Assembly: GCA_041393015.1 (NCBI GenBank) | Contig: JAWKKV010000010.1 | Span: 1-64,000, forward strand | From: JAGQYH01 sp041393015 | Lineage (GTDB): Bacteria > Bacteroidota > Bacteroidia > Chitinophagales > JADIYW01 | Length of the DNA stretch: 64,000 nt | Reading direction: 5' to 3' | In this document: one piece after another, positions 42,880 to 51,328 of the stretch | How positions within the stretch are numbered: the stretch's first letter is position 1 | Layout of the letters: each line of letters starts with the position of its first letter | Position numbers and translations under genes: made by a program | The notes under the pieces: model-generated | Databases searched by the model: none | Seen by the model: only the letters and a program-made list of their open reading frames with translations | Told to the model about the DNA's origin: nothing

Positions 42880-44178
42880 TTGAATTACAACGATACCATA
42901 GCTTATCTATTTGAACAACTTCCGGCTTATCAAAGAGTTGGGAAAAGTGCGTTTAAAAAAGATCTCACTAATATCATCAAGCTTTGTAGCTATTTAGATC
43001 ATCCTCAAAACAAATTTAAATCCATACATATTGCTGGTACGAATGGCAAAGGATCTACGGCTCATATGCTTTCCTCCATTTTTCAAACAGCAGGCTATAA
43101 AACCGGATTGTACACTTCTCCACACCTCATTGATTTTAGAGAAAGGATTAAAATAAACGGACAGTATATTCATAAGAATTCGGTTATCAGTTTTGTAAAA
43201 AAAATAAAGCCGATAATTGATGAAGTGCAACCATCATTTTTTGAAATAACCGTTGCAATGGCATTTTATGCTTTTGCAAGACAAAAAGTTGATATTGCCA
43301 TCATAGAAACCGGATTGGGTGGCAGATTAGATTCAACCAACATTATTCAACCATTGCTTTCTGTTATTACCAACATTGGTTTGGAACATCAAGACATTTT
43401 GGGAGAAACATTAGCGGAGATAGCATTTGAAAAAGCCGGGATCATTAAAAGGAATACACCTGTAGTGATTGGCGCTTATCTAAATGAAACTAAACCCGTC
43501 TTTGAAAATAAATCAAAAGCAGAAAACGCATCTATCCATTTTGCACAAAACCACTACAAGTCTATTCAAATAGAAGTAGAATCAAGCTTCACAAGTCACA
43601 CTATATTAAATAATTATACAAATAAATCCATTGATGTTAAATGCGATCTAAAAGCGAGGTATCAATCTAAAAACATCATTACTGTTTTAGAAACTATTGA
43701 TCTAGTGAATTATTATACTGATTTTAAAATCAACACAAATACTGTTGAAAAAGGGCTTCGAAATGTCATTTTGAATACTAATTTTTGGGGTAGATGGCAA
43801 CAAATTGATCAATCACCAAATGTTATTTTAGATTGTGCCCATAATGCAGACGGTATTGTTGAGATTGGTTATCAATTAGCATTAGAAAAGTATGATCAAC
43901 TTCATATTATATACGGCTGTGTGGCCGATAAGGATTTAAAGAAAATAACAGCATTACTGCCAAAAAGCGCTCAATATTACATTACAGAACCTCCCTTACA
44001 AAGAGCTAAATCTTTTGAGGATACTAAAACTGAGTTTTTGCAGAATGGATTAAATATTTCCTTTGCATCCCAAGATCCAAAGCTATGCTTAGCACAAGCT
44101 TTAAATTCAGCCCAAAAGAATGATCTCATTTTAATAACCGGCAGTGTTTTTCTTGTAGCTTGTTTTCTTAGTGATTAA
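42880..44178 (+). CDS. folC: folylpolyglutamate synthase/dihydrofolate synthase
   Basis: The 432-residue enzyme adds glutamate to folates. Landmarks are the P-loop IHIAGTNGKGSTAHML, YTSPHLIDFRERI, ETGLGGRLDSTN, LEHQDILGETLAEIAFEKAGIIK and the C-terminal DCAHNADGI. It starts with TTG at 42880 (MNYNDTIAYLFEQLPAYQRVGKSAFK), the N-terminus usual for Bacteroidota FolC; no in-frame ATG suits better. It lies between the degP terminator and the SLC13 gene as a single gene. Both dihydrofolate synthase and polyglutamylation activities are possible for this family. Confidence 0.94.
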   Translation: MNYNDTIAYLFEQLPAYQRVGKSAFKKDLTNIIKLCSYLDHPQNKFKSIHIAGTNGKGSTAHMLSSIFQTAGYKTGLYTSPHLIDFRERIKINGQYIHKNSVISFVKKIKPIIDEVQPSFFEITVAMAFYAFARQKVDIAIIETGLGGRLDSTNIIQPLLSVITNIGLEHQDILGETLAEIAFEKAGIIKRNTPVVIGAYLNETKPVFENKSKAENASIHFAQNHYKSIQIEVESSFTSHTILNNYTNKSIDVKCDLKARYQSKNIITVLETIDLVNYYTDFKINTNTVEKGLRNVILNTNFWGRWQQIDQSPNVILDCAHNADGIVEIGYQLALEKYDQLHIIYGCVADKDLKKITALLPKSAQYYITEPPLQRAKSFEDTKTEFLQNGLNISFASQDPKLCLAQALNSAQKNDLILITGSVFLVACFLSD

Positions 44179-44260
44179 TTTTGCTATTTCAAAGTCGAGT
44201 TATTTACCATTTATATTTTATTAGATGTTGTTGTAAATTTCTCATATTTTCACCGTCCGT

Positions 44261-46063
44261 ATGGAAACAATGTTTCTCTTAATTGAACTTAGCCCACCTG
44301 GTGCCATCATTTTAATGATAAGCTTAATGTTGCTATTAACCATAAGCTTATATACAGAGTTTTATAGTCCTGCAAAAACATTTTTTATAGCCGTTGTAGT
44401 ATTGGTAGTCTTTGATATTTTAACGCCTAAAGAAGTTTTAGCCGGTTTTGCCAATGAGCAAATAGCTGTAATTATGCTTTTATTAGTGATTGGTGGCGTC
44501 TTAAACAAAAGTTCCGTGCTGGATATACTTTTTAAAAGGTTGTTTCAACCTATCACTTCCTATTCATCCTTTCTTAAGCGAATGATGTTTGGAGTAGCCG
44601 GTGTTTCTGCCTTTGTAAATAACACACCTATTGTCGCCATTTTAATTGCTCATGTATACAAATGGTGTAAACTCAACAATGTAAGTCCAAGTAAACTAAT
44701 GATTCCACTCTCCTATGCTGCCATTTTGGGTGGAACTGCTACTTTGGTTGGAACATCTACCAACCTTTTGGTAAACGGTTTGGCTATTGAACAAGGCTTT
44801 GAGAGCTTGAAAATTTTCGATTTTACCATTGTTGGCTTGCCTTTAATAGTATTAGGCACTTTTTATATGGTATTTATCGGCAATAAAATTCTTCCCGACA
44901 AACAAGATCCATTGGATCAATTTAATGAAGCTAGTAGAAATTATATCGTTGAGTTAAGGGTAAAGGAAGATTCAGAATTAATAGGAAAAACTGTTGAGGA
45001 AGCTCATTTACGTCATCTTAAAAGTTTATTCCTAGTAGAGATCATTAGAGATGGACGAACAATAACTCCTGTAACACCACATCAAGTGATTTTATCGGCT
45101 GATATATTATTATTTGCTGGTGATGTAAATACTATTTCTGATCTTTTAGAAGACCTTCCCGGCTTAAGTGTACCGAAGGTTTCTGACAACTTCAATAAGG
45201 AAAAAACTGAACTCATTGAAGTTATTATTGCTCCATATTCAGTAATGGTAGACAATACGGTGAAGGAAACTGATTTCCGTAGTAGATTTGATGCTAGTGT
45301 TGTAGCTATACATAGACATGGTAGCCGTGTTCATGGAAAAATCGGTGACATTGTGCTTGAATCTGGTGATGTACTATTGTTGTTAGCAGGACAAGATTTT
45401 GAGAAAAGATCCGCCAACAGACCTAACTTTTATGTTTTATCTAAAGTAAAAGATCTTAATAAACTAGACGTAAAGCGGTCATTGTTTATCCTTTCCGGAT
45501 TATTGGGCGCTATCGCATTGTCAGCCTTTGGTGTATTGAGCTTATTTAGTAGTTTGATCATTCTATTAGGCATAATGACTGTGGGTAAAATTATTTCCTT
45601 TAGAGAATTAAAGAACTTAATAGATACCAATTTATTGGTATTAGCAGCCTTTGCTTTAGCCTTAGGAACTGCTATTTCTAAAACCGGTACTGCTGATCTT
45701 TTAGCAGATAAATTGATATTTGTTTTTGCACCACTTGGTGTTATAGGTATTTTAGCCGGCATCTATTTGGTTACTAATATTTTAACAGAATTTATGACCA
45801 ATATTGCAGCGGCTTCCCTCTCTTTACCAATAGCCATCGCACTTTCAGTACATGGAGGCTATCCGGTTAAACCATTTATATTGGTGGTAGCTATTGCTGC
45901 TTCTGCTAGTTTTATTACGCCAATTGGCTACCAAACGAACCTAATGGTTTTCGGTCCGGGAGGTTACAGTTTTAAAGACTTTTTTAAAGTTGGATTACCA
46001 TTGACGCTTATTTATATGGTTACCACAATTTTAATTATCTCTGTGTTTTATAACCTTATTTAG
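44261..46063 (+). CDS. SLC13/DASS-family permease with two TrkA-C domains
   Basis: The 600-residue protein has about ten membrane segments divided by a cytoplasmic insert. The signature FVNNTPIVAILIAHVYKW and GGTATLVGTSTNLLVNG, repeated later as EFMTNIAAASLSLPIA and ITPIGYQTNLMVFGPG, marks the DASS/ArsB-like ion transporter fold with two inverted halves. The insert (about residues 225-395) is two RCK_C/TrkA-C domains (ELIGKTVEEAHLRHLK, TVKETDFRSRFDASVVAIHR), which bind regulatory ligands. Such transporters move anions such as sulfate or dicarboxylates with Na+. The next gene is a sulfotransferase, so sulfate is an attractive but unproven substrate. Confidence 0.9.
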   Translation: METMFLLIELSPPGAIILMISLMLLLTISLYTEFYSPAKTFFIAVVVLVVFDILTPKEVLAGFANEQIAVIMLLLVIGGVLNKSSVLDILFKRLFQPITSYSSFLKRMMFGVAGVSAFVNNTPIVAILIAHVYKWCKLNNVSPSKLMIPLSYAAILGGTATLVGTSTNLLVNGLAIEQGFESLKIFDFTIVGLPLIVLGTFYMVFIGNKILPDKQDPLDQFNEASRNYIVELRVKEDSELIGKTVEEAHLRHLKSLFLVEIIRDGRTITPVTPHQVILSADILLFAGDVNTISDLLEDLPGLSVPKVSDNFNKEKTELIEVIIAPYSVMVDNTVKETDFRSRFDASVVAIHRHGSRVHGKIGDIVLESGDVLLLLAGQDFEKRSANRPNFYVLSKVKDLNKLDVKRSLFILSGLLGAIALSAFGVLSLFSSLIILLGIMTVGKIISFRELKNLIDTNLLVLAAFALALGTAISKTGTADLLADKLIFVFAPLGVIGILAGIYLVTNILTEFMTNIAAASLSLPIAIALSVHGGYPVKPFILVVAIAASASFITPIGYQTNLMVFGPGGYSFKDFFKVGLPLTLIYMVTTILIISVFYNLI

Positions 46064-46210
46064 TGAGTTGATAAATAACGTGAATTAATGACTGTTTTCA
46101 ACTAAATAATTGCCAATTTTGCTTCGGGAAATTTTAATTTTTTTCACTTCATATAGTGAACAGTTAAAATCGGTATGGACTTTGGGCTATACTGATAAAA
46201 ACAAGTAGAT

Positions 46211-47371
46211 ATGTCTTTTTTTCATTCGTCTATATTTTTTATACATTTTAAGCTATATGGCAAGCTGATTTACTATCAGTGTATTAAAAACTTCACTTTT
46301 AGAAGAACGGTCATTACGCTCGGATTTCTATTTGTGCTTATTCTATCAGCTATTTTAGTTTTTACTTTTAGATTATTGGATGAGATATTTTTCTTCAGTT
46401 ATAGAACTCAAGAAGTTAAACAGCCTATTTTTATTATTAGTAATCCTAGAAGTGGTACTACATTTACGCATCGTTTAATGTGTATGGATGAAGACAAATA
46501 CGCTTATACTAGTCTTTATCACACAACATTTCCTTCCATCACCTTATTTAAAATTGTAAACGTTTTAAGTAAGTTGGATAAGAAGATTGGTCATCCAATG
46601 GAGAAAATGATTAAAGCTTCTGATCGACTGTTCTTTAAAGGTTGGGAAAACATTCACCCTATGGGATGGGGAAAGTCTGAGGAAGATGAAGCCATGTATG
46701 TTTATACGGGCTATTCCGCTGGTATGTTCTTTTTAAGTCCATTTATCAAAGATGTATATGAAATCGTGTTTCCTGATAACGTTAATGATAAAGTGAGAAA
46801 AAAGATCATGAACTTTTATACCAATAGCGTTCAAAGAGTCATGTTTGCACAAGGACACAACAAAGTTTTTCTCTCTAAAAATGTAATGTCTACGGGCAGA
46901 TTAGAATCGTTAAATGAAGCTTATCCAGATGCACGATATATTTACCTAGTTCGTAATCCAATGGAGGCTATCCCTTCTTTAATCAGCATGTTTTCTATTC
47001 CTTGGAATTTTCATAGTCCTGAGATAAAATATGATTCTCCGGAGTTTAGAGCTGTAGGGAAAATTGGAATTGATTACTACAAATATTTCAATCAATTTAA
47101 GGATAAAATCAACCCTAAAAATTTAATTACCATTAACTACGAGGATCTTGTCAACAATCCGAAAGGCACTATTGAGGAGATTTATGAGCATTTTGATTTA
47201 GTAATTGATGCCGAATACGATAAAAAATTAGCAGCGATCACTAAAAAACAAAAAAGCTATTCTAGTGCACACGATTACTCATTAGAACAGTTTGGAATGA
47301 CTGAGGATCAAGTGTACAAAGAATTAGATTTTATCTTTGATAAGTACAATTTTGCTGTATTGCAGGATTAA
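46211..47371 (+). CDS. membrane-anchored sulfotransferase family protein
   Basis: The 386-residue protein has an N-terminal membrane segment (TVITLGFLFVLILSAILVFTF region) followed by a PAPS-dependent sulfotransferase domain. The 5'-phosphosulfate loop is ISNPRSGTTFTHRL (about residues 76-89) and the 3'-phosphate-binding motif is in RYIYLVRNPMEAIPSLISMF. It probably transfers sulfate from PAPS to a lipid, sugar or protein at the cytoplasmic face of the membrane. It lies 147 bases after a DASS-type permease gene that might supply sulfate. Its stop is only 1 base from that of the convergent DUF3857 gene. The acceptor is unknown. Confidence 0.87.
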   Translation: MSFFHSSIFFIHFKLYGKLIYYQCIKNFTFRRTVITLGFLFVLILSAILVFTFRLLDEIFFFSYRTQEVKQPIFIISNPRSGTTFTHRLMCMDEDKYAYTSLYHTTFPSITLFKIVNVLSKLDKKIGHPMEKMIKASDRLFFKGWENIHPMGWGKSEEDEAMYVYTGYSAGMFFLSPFIKDVYEIVFPDNVNDKVRKKIMNFYTNSVQRVMFAQGHNKVFLSKNVMSTGRLESLNEAYPDARYIYLVRNPMEAIPSLISMFSIPWNFHSPEIKYDSPEFRAVGKIGIDYYKYFNQFKDKINPKNLITINYEDLVNNPKGTIEEIYEHFDLVIDAEYDKKLAAITKKQKSYSSAHDYSLEQFGMTEDQVYKELDFIFDKYNFAVLQD

Positions 47372-47372
47372 T

Positions 47373-49523
47373 CTACTTTTCAACTTTCCTTAATAATATG
47401 GTTTGCTGACTAAATTTATTAGCTGCTTCTAATAATTGAACCACTTCATTCCATCTCTCTTTAGATAAAAAATAATGGTCGAATGAACCCAATACTTTGA
47501 TTGTAAGCTCCTCGTTATTTATGATAGATTCACTTTTAAAATGGCCAACAGTATTGGCAACGTTCATTACAAAACCTTCTAATGAACCAAATGAAAAACC
47601 TTTAGGTAAGGATAATTTGATTGTATAATCAAAACTACATGGATAGTCGAAATTGATATCATATAGTCTATTTTCTTCCCATTTATTAGATTTAAAAAGT
47701 AGATTTCCAACAGTCATCTGAATGTTATCTTGAATAGGAATTGCAAAGTCATCCAAAGTAAAAGCTTCCTTAATTTCAAAAGTATCATGATTATGATGAT
47801 TTCCTATCTGGTTAAGTTCTAAGGAATAGCTATTCTCTTTAAATTGCCCTATCTCTTCGATCAATTGCACCTTTCTCCTATTGATGGCCTGTGCCTGCTC
47901 TAATACAATTTGCTGATCTATTAATGCTTCTATTTTGCTTAACTCCTTTTTTTTGAACATTATTCCCAAATCAGCATCTTTATCATCCTCATCTTTCTTA
48001 ATGGCTAAAAGCGCTTCGTATTGAAACAACGTTTGAAGATTTTTCTTTTGATTCCCCAATGCAAAAGTTGTCTGTGATACCTCAAGATCATTTAGATTTT
48101 CTGCCAGACTAATGTCTATTGATTTGGAAATCAAATTATCAGAAGCTATAGAAATTGGTAATTGGCTTTTATCCAAGTGACGGGTCTTGGGCGTAAAAAC
48201 ATATACTCCACTCCCTTCTAATTGATAAGGAATATCATTTATGACCGAAAATCGATTGGGATCTACCAATATTGTGGAATCATTTTTTATCCTCACTAAC
48301 AAATCCATTTCCTCCGTTAATATAAACTGATTAATGTTTGACATTCTTCTATCGAAAGCCACTAGGACATCATGCTCTATATTCAACTTATTTAAGGTAT
48401 AATGTATAGTTTTAGCAAACTGATGATTATGCTCATCATATTGATTATCATTCCTAATGTCTGAAATCGTCTTATACTGCCGATAGAAATTATATAGAAG
48501 ATCCACTACTTCCTTTTCATTAGATCTTTTCACTTTTACCTTCTCTGACTTAAACTGCTTTTTAAACTGTTGAAAAAACATCTTATTACTTCCATTGGTA
48601 AACTCTACCATATAATCTTGCAGTTTGGCCGGTAGAATAGATGTATTCATTTTGGATGTCCCTCCTAAGTTGTATTTAATATCTGTATCGCCATAATATG
48701 GACCAATAAAAATCTGAAACTTTAGTTTTGGGATAGTTTGAAAAGGATACGAATAAGGCAGGTTTTTAGGATATGGCAACAAATTATATTGTTGCAAAGT
48801 AAATCGTGTAAAAGTTCGTTTGTTGACCTTATAAGCTGTTTTTTCAAAATTAGGCATATCATAAGCCGAAACATTAATAAAGGCGGATGGTCCTAGTGAA
48901 AAGGCCAAACTATAGTCTACTATTGGATAATTAGTTTGAGGAACAATATAAACGGGATCATAAGTTCTGCTGTATTGCTGCGGAAACAACACCCTAAACT
49001 CCAAATATGTGTAATAGTCAATGATATCACCAATTTCTAGATTGGGAATTACAAGGCGTTTTTTAATGACTTTGCCACTTTGAATGGTAACACCTTGCTT
49101 ATCAATATCAATTATCTTTTCTTCTCCATTAGGTTTTATGATTCTTATGGCTGATAAATTGATGACATGGTCATTTTTTACTTCTTCAAACAAAAAAATA
49201 AGATTTTCAAGCAAACCTTTCTCATCTAAAATCTTTATTACCGTATGCTCTGCACTAACATTTCGCAAAAAATTTCTAGAATTTCTAAAAAACTCCTTTA
49301 AAATATCCTTTTGTAATATGACGGCAGAGGCATTTAGTTGATCTGCTGTGAGTCTTTTTTGGGTGATAACTGCTGTAGATGCTTCACTCCAATATCTATC
49401 TTGAAGATATGTTGCGATAGCTTCTCTTTCTTCTTGTTCAATTTCATTTATATATTCTTCTTGAGCCTCCGTTTGGAAGCTAAGTGATAAAAAAAGAATC
49501 ATTACAAAAGATCGAAGAATCAT
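47373..49523 (-). CDS. DUF3857 secreted protein with transglutaminase-like domain
   Basis: The 716-residue protein has a signal peptide (MILRSFVMILFLSLSFQTEA), an N-terminal DUF3857 beta domain (ALSAIRIIKPNGEEKIIDID, IPNLEIGDIIDYYTYLEF) and a central transglutaminase-like region (VVDLLYNFYRQYKTISDIRN...FAKTIHYTLNKLNIEHDVLVAFDRR). The canonical Cys-His-Asp of active transglutaminases is not evident in that region, so it may be a binding version. A further beta-rich C-terminal domain resembles DUF2569/3858-type extensions. It is probably periplasmic or at the cell surface. Function is unknown; homologues are numerous in Bacteroidota. Confidence 0.83.
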   Translation of the reverse strand: MILRSFVMILFLSLSFQTEAQEEYINEIEQEEREAIATYLQDRYWSEASTAVITQKRLTADQLNASAVILQKDILKEFFRNSRNFLRNVSAEHTVIKILDEKGLLENLIFLFEEVKNDHVINLSAIRIIKPNGEEKIIDIDKQGVTIQSGKVIKKRLVIPNLEIGDIIDYYTYLEFRVLFPQQYSRTYDPVYIVPQTNYPIVDYSLAFSLGPSAFINVSAYDMPNFEKTAYKVNKRTFTRFTLQQYNLLPYPKNLPYSYPFQTIPKLKFQIFIGPYYGDTDIKYNLGGTSKMNTSILPAKLQDYMVEFTNGSNKMFFQQFKKQFKSEKVKVKRSNEKEVVDLLYNFYRQYKTISDIRNDNQYDEHNHQFAKTIHYTLNKLNIEHDVLVAFDRRMSNINQFILTEEMDLLVRIKNDSTILVDPNRFSVINDIPYQLEGSGVYVFTPKTRHLDKSQLPISIASDNLISKSIDISLAENLNDLEVSQTTFALGNQKKNLQTLFQYEALLAIKKDEDDKDADLGIMFKKKELSKIEALIDQQIVLEQAQAINRRKVQLIEEIGQFKENSYSLELNQIGNHHNHDTFEIKEAFTLDDFAIPIQDNIQMTVGNLLFKSNKWEENRLYDINFDYPCSFDYTIKLSLPKGFSFGSLEGFVMNVANTVGHFKSESIINNEELTIKVLGSFDHYFLSKERWNEVVQLLEAANKFSQQTILLRKVEK

Positions 49524-49636
49524 TTGTATAAAAATAAATGAATAAAAGTCTTAATGTAAAACAATTGCACTGAACTAGCACAAATTAGTAAAACTTATAC
49601 GTAAAATGAATACTTAAATGGCTCTTATTAATAGAA

Positions 49637-50734
49637 CTATACATTAAACCTAAAATGCATAACATCGCCATCTTTTACGATATATTCTTTTCCTTCCACT
49701 TGTAACTTACCGGCTTCTCTGCAAGCACTTTCAGATCCCAATGCGACAAAGTTTTCATATTTGATCACTTCTGCTCTAATAAAACCTTTCTCAAAATCTG
49801 TATGAATTACCCCTGCAGCTTGTGGCGCCGTCCAACCGTTAACTATAGTCCAAGCATGCACTTCCTTTTCACCTGCTGTAAAATAGGTAATTAGGTGAAG
49901 TAGTTTGTACGCTGAATGAATCACTCTATTGACGCCAGGCTCTGTTAGTCCCATTTCCTTTACAAATTCCATTCTATCTTCCAAAGTATCCAACTCTGCA
50001 ATTTCAGCTTCAATAGCGGCACTTATTAATAATACTTCAGCATCTTCATCCTTAACAGCTTCTTTTAATGCGTCAGAAAGGGCATTCCCTTCGTGAACAG
50101 CATCTTCATTGACATTACAAACGTACAAAATTGGTTTACTGGTTAGTAGCATCATTTCCTTTACGATCTCAGCTTCATCTTCGTCCATTTCTAATGTACG
50201 AGCAGGCAAACCTTTTTCGAAATGTTCAATCATCCTTGTCATAAGATTAGAAGCCTTCACAGCGCTTTTATCGCCTGTTTTAACCACTCTCTTTAATTTC
50301 TCCAATCTTTTCTCCACTACTTCAAGATCCTTAAAGATTAACTCCGTATCGATAATTTCCTTATCTCTTACAGAATTTACACTTCCATCAACATGTACCA
50401 CATTTGGATCTTCAAAACATCTCACTACATGAATAATGGCATCTACCTCACGAATATTGGCTAAAAACTGGTTCCCAAGTCCTTCTCCTTTACTCGCTCC
50501 TTTAATCAAACCGGCTATATCCACAATTTCAACTGAAGTTGGAATAATTTTAAGGGTTTTCACCAAGTTAGCTAACTTGTTTAATCTATCGTCCGGAACG
50601 GAAATGATACCAATATTTGGTTCTTTTGTTGCAAAAGGAAAATTCGCTGCCAAAGCTTTCGCATTGGTTAAAGCATTAAATAAAGTCGATTTCCCTACGT
50701 TTGGTAGTCCAACAATTCCACATTTTAAAGCCAT
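49637..50734 (-). CDS. ychF: redox-regulated ATPase YchF (OLA1 family)
   Basis: The 365-residue protein is a translational-type P-loop ATPase of the Obg family. The G1 motif GLPNVGKSTLFNALT, G3 DIAGLIKGASKGEGLGNQFL, and the C-terminal TGS domain (LLHLITYFTAGEKEVHAWTI and the end HTDFEKGFIRAEVIKY) are complete. The G4 position reads YVCNVNED rather than NKxD, which fits the known preference of YchF for ATP over GTP. It interacts with ribosomes and is linked to oxidative stress response in other bacteria. It lies downstream of the DUF3276 gene, separated from it by a terminator. Confidence 0.96.
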   Translation of the reverse strand: MALKCGIVGLPNVGKSTLFNALTNAKALAANFPFATKEPNIGIISVPDDRLNKLANLVKTLKIIPTSVEIVDIAGLIKGASKGEGLGNQFLANIREVDAIIHVVRCFEDPNVVHVDGSVNSVRDKEIIDTELIFKDLEVVEKRLEKLKRVVKTGDKSAVKASNLMTRMIEHFEKGLPARTLEMDEDEAEIVKEMMLLTSKPILYVCNVNEDAVHEGNALSDALKEAVKDEDAEVLLISAAIEAEIAELDTLEDRMEFVKEMGLTEPGVNRVIHSAYKLLHLITYFTAGEKEVHAWTIVNGWTAPQAAGVIHTDFEKGFIRAEVIKYENFVALGSESACREAGKLQVEGKEYIVKDGDVMHFRFNV

Positions 50735-50753
50735 ACTAAATATTTAAAAAGAA

Positions 50754-50777
50754 AGGACTCCCAGGTTAAGGAGTCCT
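50754..50777 (-). terminator. rho-independent terminator of the DUF3276 gene
   Basis: AGGACTCC pairs with GGAGTCCT around an eight-base loop. On the minus strand the hairpin is followed by TTCTTTTTAAAT. It separates the DUF3276 gene from ychF, whose start lies 20 bases beyond. Confidence 0.8.
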
Positions 50778-50806
50778 CTACATTGTATTTTATAATTGAT
50801 TTATAG

Positions 50807-51268
50807 TTAATCCCATTTCATTACTTCTTCATCATCTAAACTCTCTGATGAAGAGCTTTCAGAAGCCGTATCATTAGATGATGTTGACGGTACTTCTTCT
50901 ACTTTTTTTTCAACCGACTCACCATTTTTCGAATAATCATTATAGTTATCATCAGAGTCGAAAGTGATATCTTCCGGATCACGAGTAAATTCATCAAAAT
51001 CATACTCTGGCATCAGATTGTTCTTAATATGATCAACCACTTCTTCTAAAGTATGGATAAACTTATTAAAATCTTCTTTGTAGATAAACACTTTATGTCT
51101 ATCATATCCATCGTCGTTGAAACGCTTTTTGCTTTCCGTAATCGTCAAATAATAGTCATTTGCCTTTGTAGTTCTTACATCAAAAAAGTAGGTTCTTCTT
51201 TTTCCTGCTCTAATGCGTTTTGAAAATACGTCATTTCTCTGTGAATGGTTGTCATTGTCGTGCTCCAC
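50807..51268 (-). CDS. DUF3276 family PUR-like nucleic-acid-binding protein
   Basis: The 153-residue protein has a PUR-type beta domain (KRTYFFDVRTTKANDYYLTITESKKRF and HKVFIYKEDFNKFIHTLEEVVDHI, quoted in part) typical of DUF3276, a Bacteroidota and Spirochaete family. The structure of a relative showed a PUR-alpha-like fold that binds nucleic acid. A Ser/Asp/Glu-rich disordered C-terminus follows (SSSESLDDEEVMKW). It starts with GTG at 51268 (or a nearby downstream codon); no signal peptide is present. It lies 60 bases after the ABC exporter gene on the same strand and ends at a terminator before ychF. Confidence 0.88.
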   Translation of the reverse strand: MEHDNDNHSQRNDVFSKRIRAGKRRTYFFDVRTTKANDYYLTITESKKRFNDDGYDRHKVFIYKEDFNKFIHTLEEVVDHIKNNLMPEYDFDEFTRDPEDITFDSDDNYNDYSKNGESVEKKVEEVPSTSSNDTASESSSSESLDDEEVMKWD

Positions 51269-51328
51269 TGTTTCCTCTTTTTATTAAACAAATAGAATAT
51301 GCTACAAAGTAAAACAAAAACACGTTAA

